64,000 nucleotides of DNA from Lodderomyces elongisporus (taxonomy: Eukaryota; Ascomycota; Pichiomycetes; Serinales; Debaryomycetaceae), in assembly GCF_030384665.1 (NCBI RefSeq), contig NC_083677.1, positions 744,001 through 808,000 of the forward strand. The letters run 5' to 3'. Made by a program: the position numbers and the translations under genes. The notes below the pieces were generated by a model that saw nothing but the letters and a program-made list of their open reading frames with translations, made no database searches and was not told the DNA's origin. Position 1 is the first letter of the stretch. Every line of letters starts with the position of its first letter. Below, piece by piece: positions 8,516-20,605 of the stretch.

Positions 8516-11191
8516 TTAGCTTCTTCTTTGTCTATATCTCATTATTCTCTTGTACAAATCATCGTAATCCAATTCAATCTCACTGATAAACTCATCCAAA
8601 ATTGATTTATCACGGATATATCGATCGCAATCATTAGCAATCACGTAGATATCCACATTGCACTCTTTGGCCATCTTCTCAACAAACTCAACGATCGAGC
8701 GTCTTTCAGTGAATGTGTTGTGATCAATCTCGTCCCTTATCCAATCTTCGCCAAACTGTTGGATTCTTTGTGCTATAGGTGGATCAATCTTGTACCATTC
8801 TTCAACAATCTCAAATACAGTGTATATTTCATGGTTCAAGTCATAAATTGGGACACCCAGTTCCAGTTGCTGTTGTCTAGCTGGTGGTGGTCCGTTCAAT
8901 TCAAGCTCAAATCGGTCAAGTGAGCCATTGATGCGATCAGATAAGCTCAGGACAAATGCGGGATCAACTGCAACTGTTTTTTGTAAAGCGTATCGAATTT
9001 CCTGACGAAGCTCGGCAAAAGATTTACGAATCTCTTCAACATTCTTCTTGGTTATTTTTTTAGTATAAATGGGTGGCTCTTGAAGCAGCGGCGATTGATG
9101 TGGAAGTTGCAGCAGCAGCAGCAGCAACAGCAGCACCGGTTGTTGTTGTTGTTGTTGCAGTTGTTGCAGTTGTTGCAGCAGTTGTTCGTGATGGGGTAGA
9201 TTTGCAACTGCTTGTTGAGAATATGTTTGCAAATGTTGACCATATTGTATTGGTTGCTGTTGGTACAATGGACTTGAGGCAAAAGGTGGGTTCTGTTGGA
9301 ATTGATTATTGCTATCTGGAACTGGAGCCCCAATAGCTGCTGCACGGTCCTGACTCTGCAAACCCTCATCTATATCGCTTGCTTCAGTAGGCTGCTTCTC
9401 GTCTCCTCCATTTTGCGCAACACCAGAGAGTTGTTGTGCTTTATATATTTTCTTCACCATTCTTCTTTTCTTTTTTGAATTTGTCTCGCTTGAAGAAGTT
9501 TCTTCAACCGACGAATGAGATGAAGGAGGACTATCCTTGCCAATTTCTTTGTACACCAAATACTCCAAAGCAATATGCCTGTTTGGAATCTCTTTATTTT
9601 CTAAATGGTAAACCAAAAAGTTGATTTCTTGCAATTTGGAAAATGCTGGGTCCATTTTTCTTAATCTAATCACTGGTTTCGATGAGGTACTGTTGGCAAA
9701 TTGTTCTTGGTAAAATTCCTTCATCAATTCACCCGTGACAAAAAAGTTGTCCAATTTCTTTCTGCAACAGAATCTGATAAAATGTTTGAATGTAGTGATG
9801 TACCTTTTCCTCGTTTCAAACCCTAACGATAATAAACGTTGCCTTGCTTCTGGGTTGGTCAATATTTCGTCATCAAATTTTTTAAACATTTTAATCACAT
9901 CCTCTGTATCTTGAGACATGATTCTCTTGTTGATTTTGATATTATCCTTATCAACGCGATACCTTCTCTTTGTCTTTTTGTCTTCTGGACCAGTGTCATC
10001 TTCTTCCATCATCATCAATGGGATATCCAGGGCATCTATCTTTTGTGAAATGATGGATGTTATTGGAATACGTCCTCCAGGTTGTTGGGATGCCACATTG
10101 GTTTGTGAGCGAGTAGTAGTGATGGGTGGCGGTGGCAATTGTGTACCAGCTGGGTGAAACTGCTGGGGTTGTTGTAAATGATGTTGGTAGTGGATTTGTG
10201 ATTGTTGTTGTTGCTGGTGAAAAAAGTTTGGTTGAGTGTGTTGGAGATGTTGCTGTTGCTGATAAAGTTGTTGCTGTTGTTGTTGCTGTTGATAACTGGC
10301 CATTGCTGGTGATGTACTCCTTTCGTAGCTATTGTGAGCGCCGCTAGTAACGGCAACTGTAGGGCCACCAATACCGCCTACTCCACCAGGATGGCGTCCG
10401 TATAAGCCACCGAGTGGTGGAGGCGAGTCTTTTGTCAACAAGTGGTTGATATTGTGTTTGTTGACATTGATGCCGGCAAGAATGTTACTCCCAGTAATTG
10501 CAGGTGATGAAATAGGTCCTAATGTGTCTTGTGTTGCAGATGCAGCTACTCCCAGGCTAGTGTCTCCTTTATTCGTTGAGATGGCGGTTTTTCTGGAACT
10601 GCGACCAACACCAGCACTGGCATTGTTGTCATTCAGGGCCGAGGCAATGGCAGACTTGCGTCTCGTGTTTACTCCTCTTGCTGATGTGCTTGTTGTTTTG
10701 GATGCTGTTGTCTTTGATGTGCTTGCTGCTCTAGGTGTTGTTGTTGTTGTTGTAGTTGTAGTTGTTCTAGGTGTTGTGGTGGTTGTTGTGGTGGTGTTGG
10801 GATTTGACTCTGGGTTTTTCCTTTTCCGCCCCCTAGTTTCAACTTTTTTTATTGTGTCGACAGGGGGTTGTGAAAATTTTGACGAGTCAACAACATTTTC
10901 GATAGAATGACCGCCTAAAGCAGCGCCATTTTTTGTGGTAGTGGTCTTCTTTTTAGGTGCATTGGATTCTCCTGTTACTGCAAAGTGTGTAGTAATAGTT
11001 TTTCTTTTTCTTCCTCTTGTTTCCTTCTTCACAGGTTTAGGTGGTTCTTCGTTATCGTCATTTTCGCTGCTATATTCTCTAAGAGACGATTTTCGCTGTT
11101 CTGCAATGGGGATCACTTTTTTGGCTTCTTTCCCGTTGAGACTTAGTTCAACATCTACATGCTGAGTAGATGATCTTCTTGTAGCCACCAT
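8516..11191 (-). CDS. Gcr1/Hot1/Msn1-type transcription factor with AT-hooks
   Basis: 891 aa. Two AT-hook-like ETRGRKRK segments lie at residues 57-64 and 118-125, followed by Thr-rich and Gln-rich low-complexity stretches. A helical, basic region around residues 455-560 (ETRKRYITTFKHFIRFCCRK...) looks like the core-binding fold of tyrosine recombinases, as found in some Crypton-derived fungal regulators. Another Q-rich linker follows. Near 780-850 a Gcr1_C-type DNA-binding domain is recognisable (TVFEIVEEWYKI, then FGEDWIRDEI and RRSIVEFVEKMAKE). Members of this family activate glycolytic or osmotic-stress genes in S. cerevisiae; the target here is unknown. A run of seven CTG codons (687-694) would read as serine in a CUG-Ser yeast. 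A 3.2-kb upstream region suggests complex regulation. No specific orthologue is claimed. Confidence 0.75.
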   Translation of the reverse strand: MVATRRSSTQHVDVELSLNGKEAKKVIPIAEQRKSSLREYSSENDDNEEPPKPVKKETRGRKRKTITTHFAVTGESNAPKKKTTTTKNGAALGGHSIENVVDSSKFSQPPVDTIKKVETRGRKRKNPESNPNTTTTTTTTPRTTTTTTTTTTPRAASTSKTTASKTTSTSARGVNTRRKSAIASALNDNNASAGVGRSSRKTAISTNKGDTSLGVAASATQDTLGPISSPAITGSNILAGINVNKHNINHLLTKDSPPPLGGLYGRHPGGVGGIGGPTVAVTSGAHNSYERSTSPAMASYQQQQQQQQLYQQQQHLQHTQPNFFHQQQQQSQIHYQHHLQQPQQFHPAGTQLPPPPITTTRSQTNVASQQPGGRIPITSIISQKIDALDIPLMMMEEDDTGPEDKKTKRRYRVDKDNIKINKRIMSQDTEDVIKMFKKFDDEILTNPEARQRLLSLGFETRKRYITTFKHFIRFCCRKKLDNFFVTGELMKEFYQEQFANSTSSKPVIRLRKMDPAFSKLQEINFLVYHLENKEIPNRHIALEYLVYKEIGKDSPPSSHSSVEETSSSETNSKKKRRMVKKIYKAQQLSGVAQNGGDEKQPTEASDIDEGLQSQDRAAAIGAPVPDSNNQFQQNPPFASSPLYQQQPIQYGQHLQTYSQQAVANLPHHEQLLQQLQQLQQQQQQPVLLLLLLLLQLPHQSPLLQEPPIYTKKITKKNVEEIRKSFAELRQEIRYALQKTVAVDPAFVLSLSDRINGSLDRFELELNGPPPARQQQLELGVPIYDLNHEIYTVFEIVEEWYKIDPPIAQRIQQFGEDWIRDEIDHNTFTERRSIVEFVEKMAKECNVDIYVIANDCDRYIRDKSILDEFISEIELDYDDLYKRIMRYRQRRS
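9110..9133 (-). repeat. CTG codon run in the Gcr1-like gene
   Basis: On the coding strand, seven CTG codons and one TTG follow a CAA-encoded glutamine tract (residues 687-694). Under the standard code this would be poly-Leu; under the CUG-Ser code it is Ser-rich, which fits the hydrophilic surroundings. Confidence 0.9.
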
Positions 11192-14100
11192 ATCTGTGCT
11201 GAAGCTGAGTGACTAGAGATGAGGATGGGAAGGTGTGTTTGTGGAAAGTGGGTAGGATGTAGAGATGGAGTGGAATATTAGAACTTGTAAAAAGGGGCAG
11301 TTGTTGTTGGTAACCATATAATTTTGTTTTCTTTTTTTTGTTTTTTATTTTTTTTGTTTTTGTTTTTTTTTGGAAATTGTTTGGGTTTTACGGGTGATGG
11401 AATCTGCTCTGTTTCTGTTCTGGATTATTTTATTTTTTATTTTTTATTTTTTAATCCATATACAAAAATTAATTTTTTATTTGGGGTAGTTTCAAAGTGT
11501 GTGATATATGTGTACAAATTACTTGAATAAAGGAAGATATGTATATATATATACAAGGCTGTGAAAACAAACCACTTTGTTTAGTAAAATGTATGGTTAA
11601 TGGTCTAAAGACATAATCATTTCCAGTTGTTGTTGTTTGATTAAAAGGACTTACTGATACATTAAGCAGTGAAATGATAAAAAAAAAAATAAAAAGGGGG
11701 GTAGTGTGATGTTTCCAAACAACGCTGCCGCCCATCACGTATGGAAATTACCCCTACTTACAACTACAAAAAAACTACAACCACAGCCTACTTATACCAC
11801 TTAATGATTAGTTTCAGTACTACTTTGAATAGAAGAGTAGTCGTTCAAACAACTTTTGACGAAAATTGAAAAAAAGAGAAAGGAACTTAACAGATATATC
11901 ATATTCCACTTTACATGGCAGAAGCTAGTATTCTATTGAACAGAGAAAAATAATAGAGAATGTTCTTTTTTTCTTTTTGTTTCTCTTCCCCTTCCAAGGT
12001 CTCCCTGAGTGTAAAGGGGGGGGTGTATATACCAATTAAATTTTTTTTAACCCCATCAATCTCAGCGAGACCGGTAATTATTGCGGAGTTGTAAAAAATT
12101 GTGGAAAGAGAAGTAGTTGGGGGTGTTGCGGAGGGGGGAAGGGGAAGAGGAGGATGAGGGGGTCGGAAAAGAAAAGAGAGGGAACGAGAAGGCAAGGTAA
12201 AAAAAAAAGAAAGGGGAAGAACAAAACTGTATTTACATCTACAATTATAACTACAACTACATTTACATCTATACTGCTTCCGTTGAGGATAACCTACTAT
12301 AGAAATTTTGGAGAATTAAAACAAAAAGAAAGAAAATGGTACTTCAACAATCTCTACTGCAAAACTTTCAATAAAAACATTTATTTTTTTTAAGCATGAT
12401 ACAACTCTCGTACCAAATGGAGTAAGACCTTTACAAATAACTAAAACAATAGAACTGTCTAGAGAAAGAAAAGAAACAAAAAAAAAAGAGGGATGGAAAT
12501 AGTCTACTAATCAAGCTCAAGATATGCATTTTTCCCCCAAATTTAATGCTTCACAAGTACATTTTTTTCAACAGATTAGTTAACAACTGTCTTGTAAAAA
12601 GTATGCTAATGACATGGAAACAATAAGAATACAAAATGCAATATTTTTTTTTTCATCAACATTTCATTATCTTTTATTCAACCAACAAAGACTGACATAT
12701 ACTACCAACCTCTCAATAACCAAGGTTTTTTCACACTTTAAACACCATATTTTTTTAATTTTAATCTTGGATATGGACAAAACCAAAAAAAGAAAAGAAA
12801 AAAAAAAGGAAAACAGTAGGTGGTTGTTATTATGTTTTCTTCCTCTATAACTCTTTTGAGAATGTATATGCAATTGACTTTGATTATGTACCACCACTAC
12901 TCCCAACTTCACCCCCCCGCCTTCTCCCACTCTCCACACAATTCTTTTCTACCCCCTCGGATTTCCACGAAGCAATCATTTGTTAAATAAAGAGAAGTTT
13001 TCTATTTTAACATAGAACTAAGCATTGATATTAGTTACTGAATAAACAAATTACAACTAGAACAAAGAAGATAGAGAAGAAAGAAAAGAAAGATGAAAAC
13101 ATGCACCAACACACACACACACACCAACATTTTCATCACTAGTTAACTTGTTGGCCCACACTTTTGGAGGCTATATATATATATACACTAGCTTTCACTT
13201 GTATTTGTTTCACCTTTTTGTCCAGTTTATTTTTGTATTTTGAAAGTAATGTTCACCAAATAACCATATCATATGTTGGCAATCAAGATAGACGCGTTAT
13301 CAACCATCGCTTCCACCGCAGATTCACAACCCTTTTGTGTAATAAAATCAAAACAAACAAACGATAAAAAACAAAAATAATTGAAAGACTTTAGCACAAC
13401 AACGACAACAACAACTACAACGACAACGACAACAGCATCGCTATTCCACTTACTGTCCCAAAAATTACATAAACTAAAATCATTGAACTTGAGATTGTTT
13501 TAGACTTGGAATAGACACGCTAAAGCTTGCGATACCACTCAAAAATGGCCTACTTTTTTATTTGCGCCCCCCTACTTTTGCTCTATTAATTTCTTATTGT
13601 ACTCAGTAGTTTTACTACTACAAGTGTATAGCTAGTGGTTTTAAACAAATGTTGCCATTGCTAGTAAAATGTATCTCTAAACACAAGGATATTACGAGTG
13701 AACTTAGAAAGAGACCATGAAGAAGATAAAGGTTGATAGTGATAAAGAGAAAGAGAAAGGGAAAGAGAAAGAAGATTGGCAGAAATTAATTTGGAAATGG
13801 TAGTTCCCTTTTACATTGGAAAAAGAAAGAAAAAGAAAAATTGGCAAATACCTCCTTACATTATGCACTGTTACCAAAATAGAGAGAGAGAGAGAGAGAG
13901 ACGGACAAATTTATCAACTTCAACATAGTGCCGCTTCCTCCCCACCCCCTACTTCCTCTCCAGCCATCTCTTTACTTCACTATACTTTACTTTGGAAGCC
14001 AACTTTTCATCACGCATAACATCAACTAAACGATGACTGGTCAATTAGCACTTGAGAAAGATAAAGAAATGTTTCCGCTCTAGAATGAATAAAATTCTGA

Positions 14101-14373
14101 AAACGCCAACATCTACAAACAATTTATGATGCTTTTCTTCCTTTGTTTTAAACATATTTATAAACATTTTACATATACACATACAAACATTGATATAGAG
14201 ATGGATTTAATAAAAGAATTGAAATAAATCAACATTGATCGCGTGCACAATAACAATTCATATCTAATATAACATCAAAACCACACAACACAACACAAAA
14301 CAAAACAAAACAAAACAAAAGACGCATGTACACTTACAAGCAAACACACACACACACAGATACCAAAGTTGCT
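11192..14373. other. Long upstream region of the Gcr1-like regulator
   Basis: About 3.2 kb with no credible gene, bounded by the start of the Gcr1-like gene and the 3' end of the bZIP gene. It holds T-rich runs near 11330-11460, AGGGG/GGGGG motifs near 11292, 11693 and 12013, a (GA)n tract at 13881-13901, an (AAAAC)n tract at about 14296-14320 and several (TA)n patches. Length and content fit an extended promoter, as is common for regulators in this yeast group. Short open frames here are of low complexity. Confidence 0.55.
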
Positions 14374-14941
14374 TTACTGATTCAGTTTTGCCTTTTCCTT
14401 AACCAACTTCACTTCATCATCACCCTTTTGACTTCCCTTTTCAATAATCAAATTACGCAACAACTTATTCTCCATCTCCAAATTATTCAATTTTGTCTCC
14501 AATTGGTCAATCAACCCTTGCAACGAACTAATCTTGTTCTCCATTTGTTGCTCCTTGATTTTCTTCTTGATCCGGAATCGCGCCGAAGCCGCTGTGTTTC
14601 GCCTCTTTTTATCCAATTCAGCAGCATCGGGACTAGATAAGTTTGAACTAGTCGAAGCAATAGATAGACGAGAAGCCAGTGCCGTGTTGGATAAATGACC
14701 CATGTTTGAATTGGCAACAATGGTATCTGGAATCAGCGCAAGACTATTTTGGCGATGATTGTGTGGACGTGGATTTGTACTTTGTTGCAAATTACTCTGT
14801 GATTGAAGAAACTGCGAGACATTGGGCTGCGATAATTGCAAAATGGAATTGACTTGATTGTTTGAGTTGGCTGGTATTTCTGCCGGCAGAACAGACACGT
14901 TTGGTGTTATGGGGGCAATGTAAGAGTTTGATAGGAGTTGG

Positions 14942-14979
<38 letters not shown>

Positions 14980-16095
14980 TTGGTGTTGTTGCTGAGAAAA
15001 TGAGCCATTTGCAATAGCAGCAGTTGCACTCGTTGCTGCTGTATCTGCCACAAATTCTCCTTGTAAAGTAGGATCAATATTTGCCACTTGTGGTCCGTGT
15101 TGTTGTTGTTGTTGTTGTTGCTGATGTTGAAGTTGGTGCTGAAGTTGCTGAAGTTGTTGCTCGCGAGGTGGGATACGCTTTCCCATACTCGCTTGATGTT
15201 GAGCCACCAAAGCACTTAGTAAATCGATTTGATTCTGTGATAGCCCAGCACTAACTAGCGAAGACTTAGCACCAGGTGGCACTGGGAATTTTGGCAACTC
15301 TCTCAAATTTAAAATATTATGTCCATCTTCTTCAGCTCCTTGTGAATAGCCATGTTCGATATTGTTATTGTTGATGTTATCTGGTGGAAGAGCAAGAGAT
15401 GGCTGAACATGATCATCGACACCTTGAAATTGAGGTAGAAGGTGTGTTTGCAGCTGGGGATGTTGACCATGGTGAAAATGTTGAAGGTGGGGATGCAGTT
15501 GCAGATGTAGTTGCAGATGCAGTTGCTGTTGTTGTAGTTGTTGTTGTTGTACAAATGGTTCCATTTCTGGCTCTTGCTTTATGAAAAAATCGCTATTTCC
15601 ATTAAACTTGCTTTTCCCGTGAATACTACTGCTTCCCACATTGTTCATCGGTATCGTATTATGATTATTGCTATTGCCATTATTATTGCTACCGTTATTA
15701 TTAGTGTTTGCCCCCGTAAAGTCGGAGACATTCCATCCACTCAAATGATCGATATCTCTTTTTAACTGTTTCTTATCTTTATTCCTCAAACTCTTTGCAT
15801 CTCCAGTCTTCTTGCCTCCTGCATCCTTCGTTTCTCTTTTTCCATCAAGTCCTCCATCTCTTCCTCCTCCGTTTTCCTCATCCTCTTCGTCGTCAAAAAA
15901 CAAATTCTTGGGTTTTTCTTCATCTGGAAACACAAATGAATCGTCAGCAAACGCAGCAAGATCCAAACTCAACTGTCCATCAACATCGATATTCGGCGTC
16001 GCTATAGAACTATCAGTGTTGCTCTGTCCATTTATATAGTTATCGATGTAAACTAATTGTTCTAGCAATGCAGAAGATGTAGCTTCGTCATTCAT
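14374..16095 (-). CDS. MET4: Met4/Cys3-like bZIP regulator of sulfur metabolism
   Basis: 573 aa. The C-terminus is a bZIP domain: basic region KKRRNTAASARFRIKKK (about residues 487-505), then a leucine zipper with regularly spaced Leu to about 550. The NTAASARFRIKKK form is typical of the Met4/Cys-3/Zip1 group that activates sulfate assimilation and methionine genes, usually tethered to DNA with Cbf1. The N-terminal segment (SALLEQLVYIDNYI, then a strongly acidic stretch near 60-75) looks like an activation region. The middle is rich in Gln, Asn and His from CAA/CAG expansion, including several CTG codons that should read as Ser. The zipper leucines are encoded mainly by TTG, not CTG. Two CACGTGA boxes lie upstream. 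MET28 or another paralogue is possible, so the symbol is tentative. Confidence 0.75.
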
Positions 16096-18283
16096 TTTGT
16101 TTCTTTTTCTTTGTTTCTTTGTTTCTTTTTTCTTTGTTTCTTCTGTTCAATTTGACAATAATCGAATCCAAACTGTGGAGTCAGTGATTAATAGCTTCTT
16201 AGTTTACTTCAAATACAGTTATTCAATAAGTGTGGTTGTTGGACCTTCAAATGAAAACCAAACAAGCGAAAACAGCAATTGTAATAATGTGGAAACTTCA
16301 AAGTAATAAAGCAAAAAACCCTTCAAGAAATCGAAACTAAAAAAAAGATAAAAATATTGATCAATAGGTAAGCGAAGCAACCGGGTAGACCAATCTATAT
16401 AAATGTATCGGAGGAATAATGTAAAAAAAAAAATAAAAAAGCGTCAACAACGTATGAAGTAAATTGTTAACGGCTTCAAGTTTGTCAATCTATATTGAGT
16501 TCTTTGTCTTTAGTTGCATATGTTAGGCGGGGAAAAAAGAAAGTAAGCAGGGCTAGAGTGGATAAATTCCAATAATTAGGTGATTTCTATCCTTTGCAAC
16601 CACAGTTTTAAATTGGCTTTATAATCTCTGTTTCCATCTAACAACCAAAAATTCCAAACCAACCAATAAAAAAAAATGGGAAACAAAGATTAATGAATTT
16701 TAAATATGAGAAGCAAATCCAACGTAACTTTAACAATAAGTGTTTTTTTTTGTTTAAAAATGATTCGTACCGTCTTGCTTAGCCAAAGAGTAACTGCTTG
16801 TGTTAATCAATAAATGAATGAATAATTGATTGAATGTGTATATGTTTATACCGTGTTTTATTTTGCAGTTTGGTTCCTTCTTCTTCATTTTTAAAATTTG
16901 TGCGACATTTTCGCCTAATTGCACGTGACATACAGTAACAGTGGCGTTGGAAGGTTTGAGAAAAAAAAATTAAATTAAATTAAATTCAAAAAAAAAATAA
17001 AAAAAAAAAGTACTTTCGGAGATAAAAAAAAAATGGGGGAAAAAAGAAAAGGAAAGAGAACTATAGAGAGAGGGGAGGGGTGGAGAATTGTGGACGGAGA
17101 TGGTAGCGGTGAATGGTACGTCTAGAAAAAAAATGAAATTGGCGGTGGGAAGGGAGATGAAGGAGTTTGGAGGAGAAGAGGAAAGGTATGGCGAATGGTA
17201 CAGAAAGATGGCAAGGTAGAGAGAGATATGCGATGTACAGTATACGAAAGAAAGCTTAATATCGTTTATGTATAGTGACAGTTCTTATAGAAGCAAATTT
17301 ATTGTATAACATATTTGCGATGATTACATTGCTTTACCAATCCACTATAACTTTCCTATCTCAATTGTATCGTCCTTCTATTTCTCTCACCACTTTATCC
17401 TAACCGTCCTACTTGTTTCCCCACTTCCATTCCATTCTATTCCATTCCGTCACCCCCCTTTCTTCCTGCGTTTGGTTTTTGAATGTCATCTTCTTTTAAG
17501 TTTCCTAGATAAACCTTAATATATATACATATATATATATATATTTGAAAATGAGATCGGGCCGATAGTGTCATGCTTATGCTTTAGGGTGTATAGAGTA
17601 GTGGAAAGCTATTTGCTTTTCACTTTTATGCAACAATGCCCACAATCGCTCCGTTTACATGGATAAAGTGTTTTAAAGATAAAGAATGTGGGACAAAACA
17701 ATGTAGAAGTATCAAACAAAGAGATAAAGTAAGTAAGTAAGAAAGAAAAGAGAAGAATGAAAAACTTGCCCTTCTTTAATGTGCTACACTTCACCTTCTC
17801 TAAGTTGAGAGAGTTTGACCAAATACATGATGGTAATATCAGATAAACCCTCATTTATATATATATTTATCTATGTATATGTATGAACATATATATGTAT
17901 GAATATACATATGTAATTGTCGTAGCAATGCTCTGCTTAATTATATGCCAGATATAATTTTTTTAATTTTTTAATTTTTTGTAATACACTATAATTTTAT
18001 TTGTACAACAACAAGCAAACAAAAAAGAAAAAAAAAAACACGTGATAAAATTGTACGCTTTTTTAAAACTGTGCGAAACCTCAAAATGCACTATAATTTA
18101 TGTGCGGAAAATGGAAATGAACTAAAGAAAAATGAATGGGTAAAGTTAGGGAATATGCCCTTTGCTTAGACTCTGAATCTCGTAATCATGATAATTGTCT
18201 AATTTTCGTTGCAAGTAGATGGATCTGTTCTAATACAAGGAACCAAAAGAAAAAGAAAAAGAATAAATGTTCCACTTTTCCTT
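16096..18283. other. Upstream region of the MET4-like gene
   Basis: About 2.2 kb between the bZIP start and the 3' end of the small gene. It contains CACGTGA at 16922-16928 and again at 18039-18045, an (AAATT)n patch near 16971-16986, purine-rich stretches at 17030-17230 and (TA)n blocks near 17520-17545 and 17855-17915. No credible coding region is seen. The open frame at 16097-16306 on the plus strand starts in the promoter and lacks any recognisable feature. Confidence 0.55.
16922..16928 (+). promoter_or_regulatory. CACGTGA (Cbf1-type E-box) upstream of MET4-like gene
   Basis: A perfect CACGTGA, followed by C, lies about 830 bp upstream of the bZIP start. Cbf1 binds this core at sulfur genes and recruits Met4 in S. 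cerevisiae. A second copy is at 18039. Feedback control is an inference. Confidence 0.4.
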
Positions 18284-18553
18284 TTAGGCAACTGCGTGTT
18301 TGGTTCTCAAGTTAGCGTTAAAGGTTTTTGATCTAACAGCCAATGGGGATTGGTTAGACACTTTCAATCTATACTCTGCAAATGATTTGTATGTACCATT
18401 ACTGCCATGTGCTGCCGACTGGGTTGCAGCAGTGGCACTATTTGCTGGTGGTGCTGTTGTTGCTGTTGTTGTTGTTGGTGCCTTGACTGCTTTGTTGACG
18501 ATACCTCTTTGGAAAGATTGTCTTGAAAGTTGTGAAAATGATCTTTTAAACAT
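18284..18553 (-). CDS. Small protein with mitochondrial-type presequence
   Basis: 89 aa. The first ~25 residues (MFKRSFSQLSRQSFQRGIVN) are basic, Ser/Arg-rich and free of acidic residues, like a mitochondrial targeting peptide. A Thr/Ala/Pro-rich linker (about 26-50) follows, then a compact tail (YKSFAEYRLKV, then SPLAVRSKTFNANLRTKH) that looks constrained. I do not recognise the family. The ORF is short but has normal codon structure, a sensible ATG, and a long upstream region containing several TATA-like sequences. It shares the 4.35-kb divergent spacer with the pyruvate carboxylase gene. No membrane segment is evident. It is probably real; its function is unknown. Confidence 0.6.
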   Translation of the reverse strand: MFKRSFSQLSRQSFQRGIVNKAVKAPTTTTATTAPPANSATAATQSAAHGSNGTYKSFAEYRLKVSNQSPLAVRSKTFNANLRTKHAVA

Positions 18554-20605
18554 TGTTAGTGCTGTATATATATGTGTGACTTTATTGTAATATAATGTGA
18601 GGTGGTAAGAAGAAAAGTGTATAGAGTAAGAAGATTAAAATGTGATGGATGGATGGATGGATGGATGGATGGGTGGGAAAATTGTTATGGTATTTATATG
18701 TAGATATGGGTTTTGCAGTCAATATATATATAGGGAATGCAAATGAGGAGAAATGTGAAAAAAAAAATTTAAAAAATTTTTTTTTTTTTTTTCATTTTGA
18801 TTTTGCCTGAAAATTTTTTTTTTTTTTTTTTCACATTTTGGTTTCTGTCACAAACCGAAAAAAAATATGTATGAATCGGAACACAGCATCCGCTTATCAA
18901 CGACCTATTGAATTCTATTGCTTCCCCTCATTTCCATAATTCTCTCTCTCTCTCTTTTGAACACACTACTTAAATTTTGAATGTTGTTTGTCCTTCAACC
19001 ACCATAGGTCTGACACAACACAATAGGAGCATCACCCCATTTTTTTTTTCTCAACTGAGGAGTGTTTTTTTTTTGATTACTTATTCCTCAAAGCTTACAG
19101 ATGATAATAGTTTGCTTCCACATAACTATTTGTGTACTCCACCACCTGATCTCTACACAACAGTTGCATTCAATTCCTATTGTTTACTGTTGAATGTATT
19201 ATGATTAGGACCAACGGAATGTCCTTTACTCTATAGAGATCAACATTGCAGCAACTATAATCAAACAGACAACTACAATTTGAAAAAAAAAATAACAAAT
19301 AAAAGGAACGTGGGAATAAGGAACAAGCAGTTGATTACAAATCCCTTTTCATTGCATCATAGCATCTCCACTCTTCCCCCTTCCCCACTTTTATCTCTCA
19401 TCAAATCTTCTTTACATTCCACTTTATTTGATCCACAAACCCACAATTTCATTTAGATCATACTTAACTTATATACTTATTGTGAAATTGAAGAGTATAT
19501 TATACACGTGATCATATCTAAACTGTGGCTCCTAAAGATTTAGCAATAGCATTCTTCTTTAGTTTTATTAATGTATTTATTCGAATCTTTACTTTTTTTC
19601 TCAATTTCAAGTAAACAATAGTGCTTAAGGTCTCTTTTCTATCTATCTATCTATATATATATATGTTTTCCACCCCATTCCTTGCATACCAACATCGTTT
19701 ACCTTACTTCATATCAGATACGCTATTGTAGATTAATAGACGTCTTTCTCTTTTTTACTTTTTTTTTTTTTTATCTTTTTCTCTCTCTCCACTTGAGCTG
19801 GTTCTAGAGACAACAAGTACTTTAGTATAATAGTATGAAGGAGGTAAAGATGATGTAAAAAGAAACAGAGTGAGAGGCAGGAGAGAGAAAAAGGAGGAGG
19901 AAGGGAGGTGAGAGAAAGAAGAAATTAGGTTTCCAAGGTCAGGCGGTGTGCTTAAAAAAATGAAGTTTTGATCCTTCGGCCCATGTTAATCTTTTGCATC
20001 CAATACTTTGCTATTGAGGTTTTTTTTTTTTGTCTTCTCTTTCTGTTTGACTCAAAGAAAACTATACTTCTGATAAGAAAAGTCACATGCATACAGTAGT
20101 GGATAATGTCTTATCTAGCCAATTAAAAGCTAGATTGATATTACACAAAATATAAAGGGGCGGAATTTTTTATTCTAAATATTTTTCTGTTGCTTTCCCT
20201 CACTCATTAATTTTTTGTATGGAAGTGGAAACATATTGTTGCCTTTACTCAAGGTGCTAAAAATATTAAAGAAAAAAAAAAAAAAATTGAATAAGTTTGA
20301 AGTGAGAGAATCAAAACGGAGATTAATGACCGAAAACATTGCAATTCATGGCATGTACACAAACACAGACACAGACATCCTCTCTCTCTCTATTCTTTTT
20401 GTCTTTCTTCCCCCCCCTTTTTTTTTTTTTCCTTCATTCCTGTTCAATCGCTTTCGTCTGGAAAATCAAAACATTGGACAAGAAAAAAAAAGAACAAAAA
20501 AAAAACAGACAAAGACAAGTAGACAGAGAACATTGTTGCTGTGCGGATATGACACACCCGACTCTAGTAAATTTGGCATTAAAAGTAGGAACCAATACAC
20601 TCTTC

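Noticed and set aside
9052..9369. Overlapping frames (Cys-rich and Ala/Val-rich) in the Q-rich part of the Gcr1-like gene
   Set aside because: These are alternative-frame readings of the CAG/CAA trinucleotide tracts within the accepted gene.
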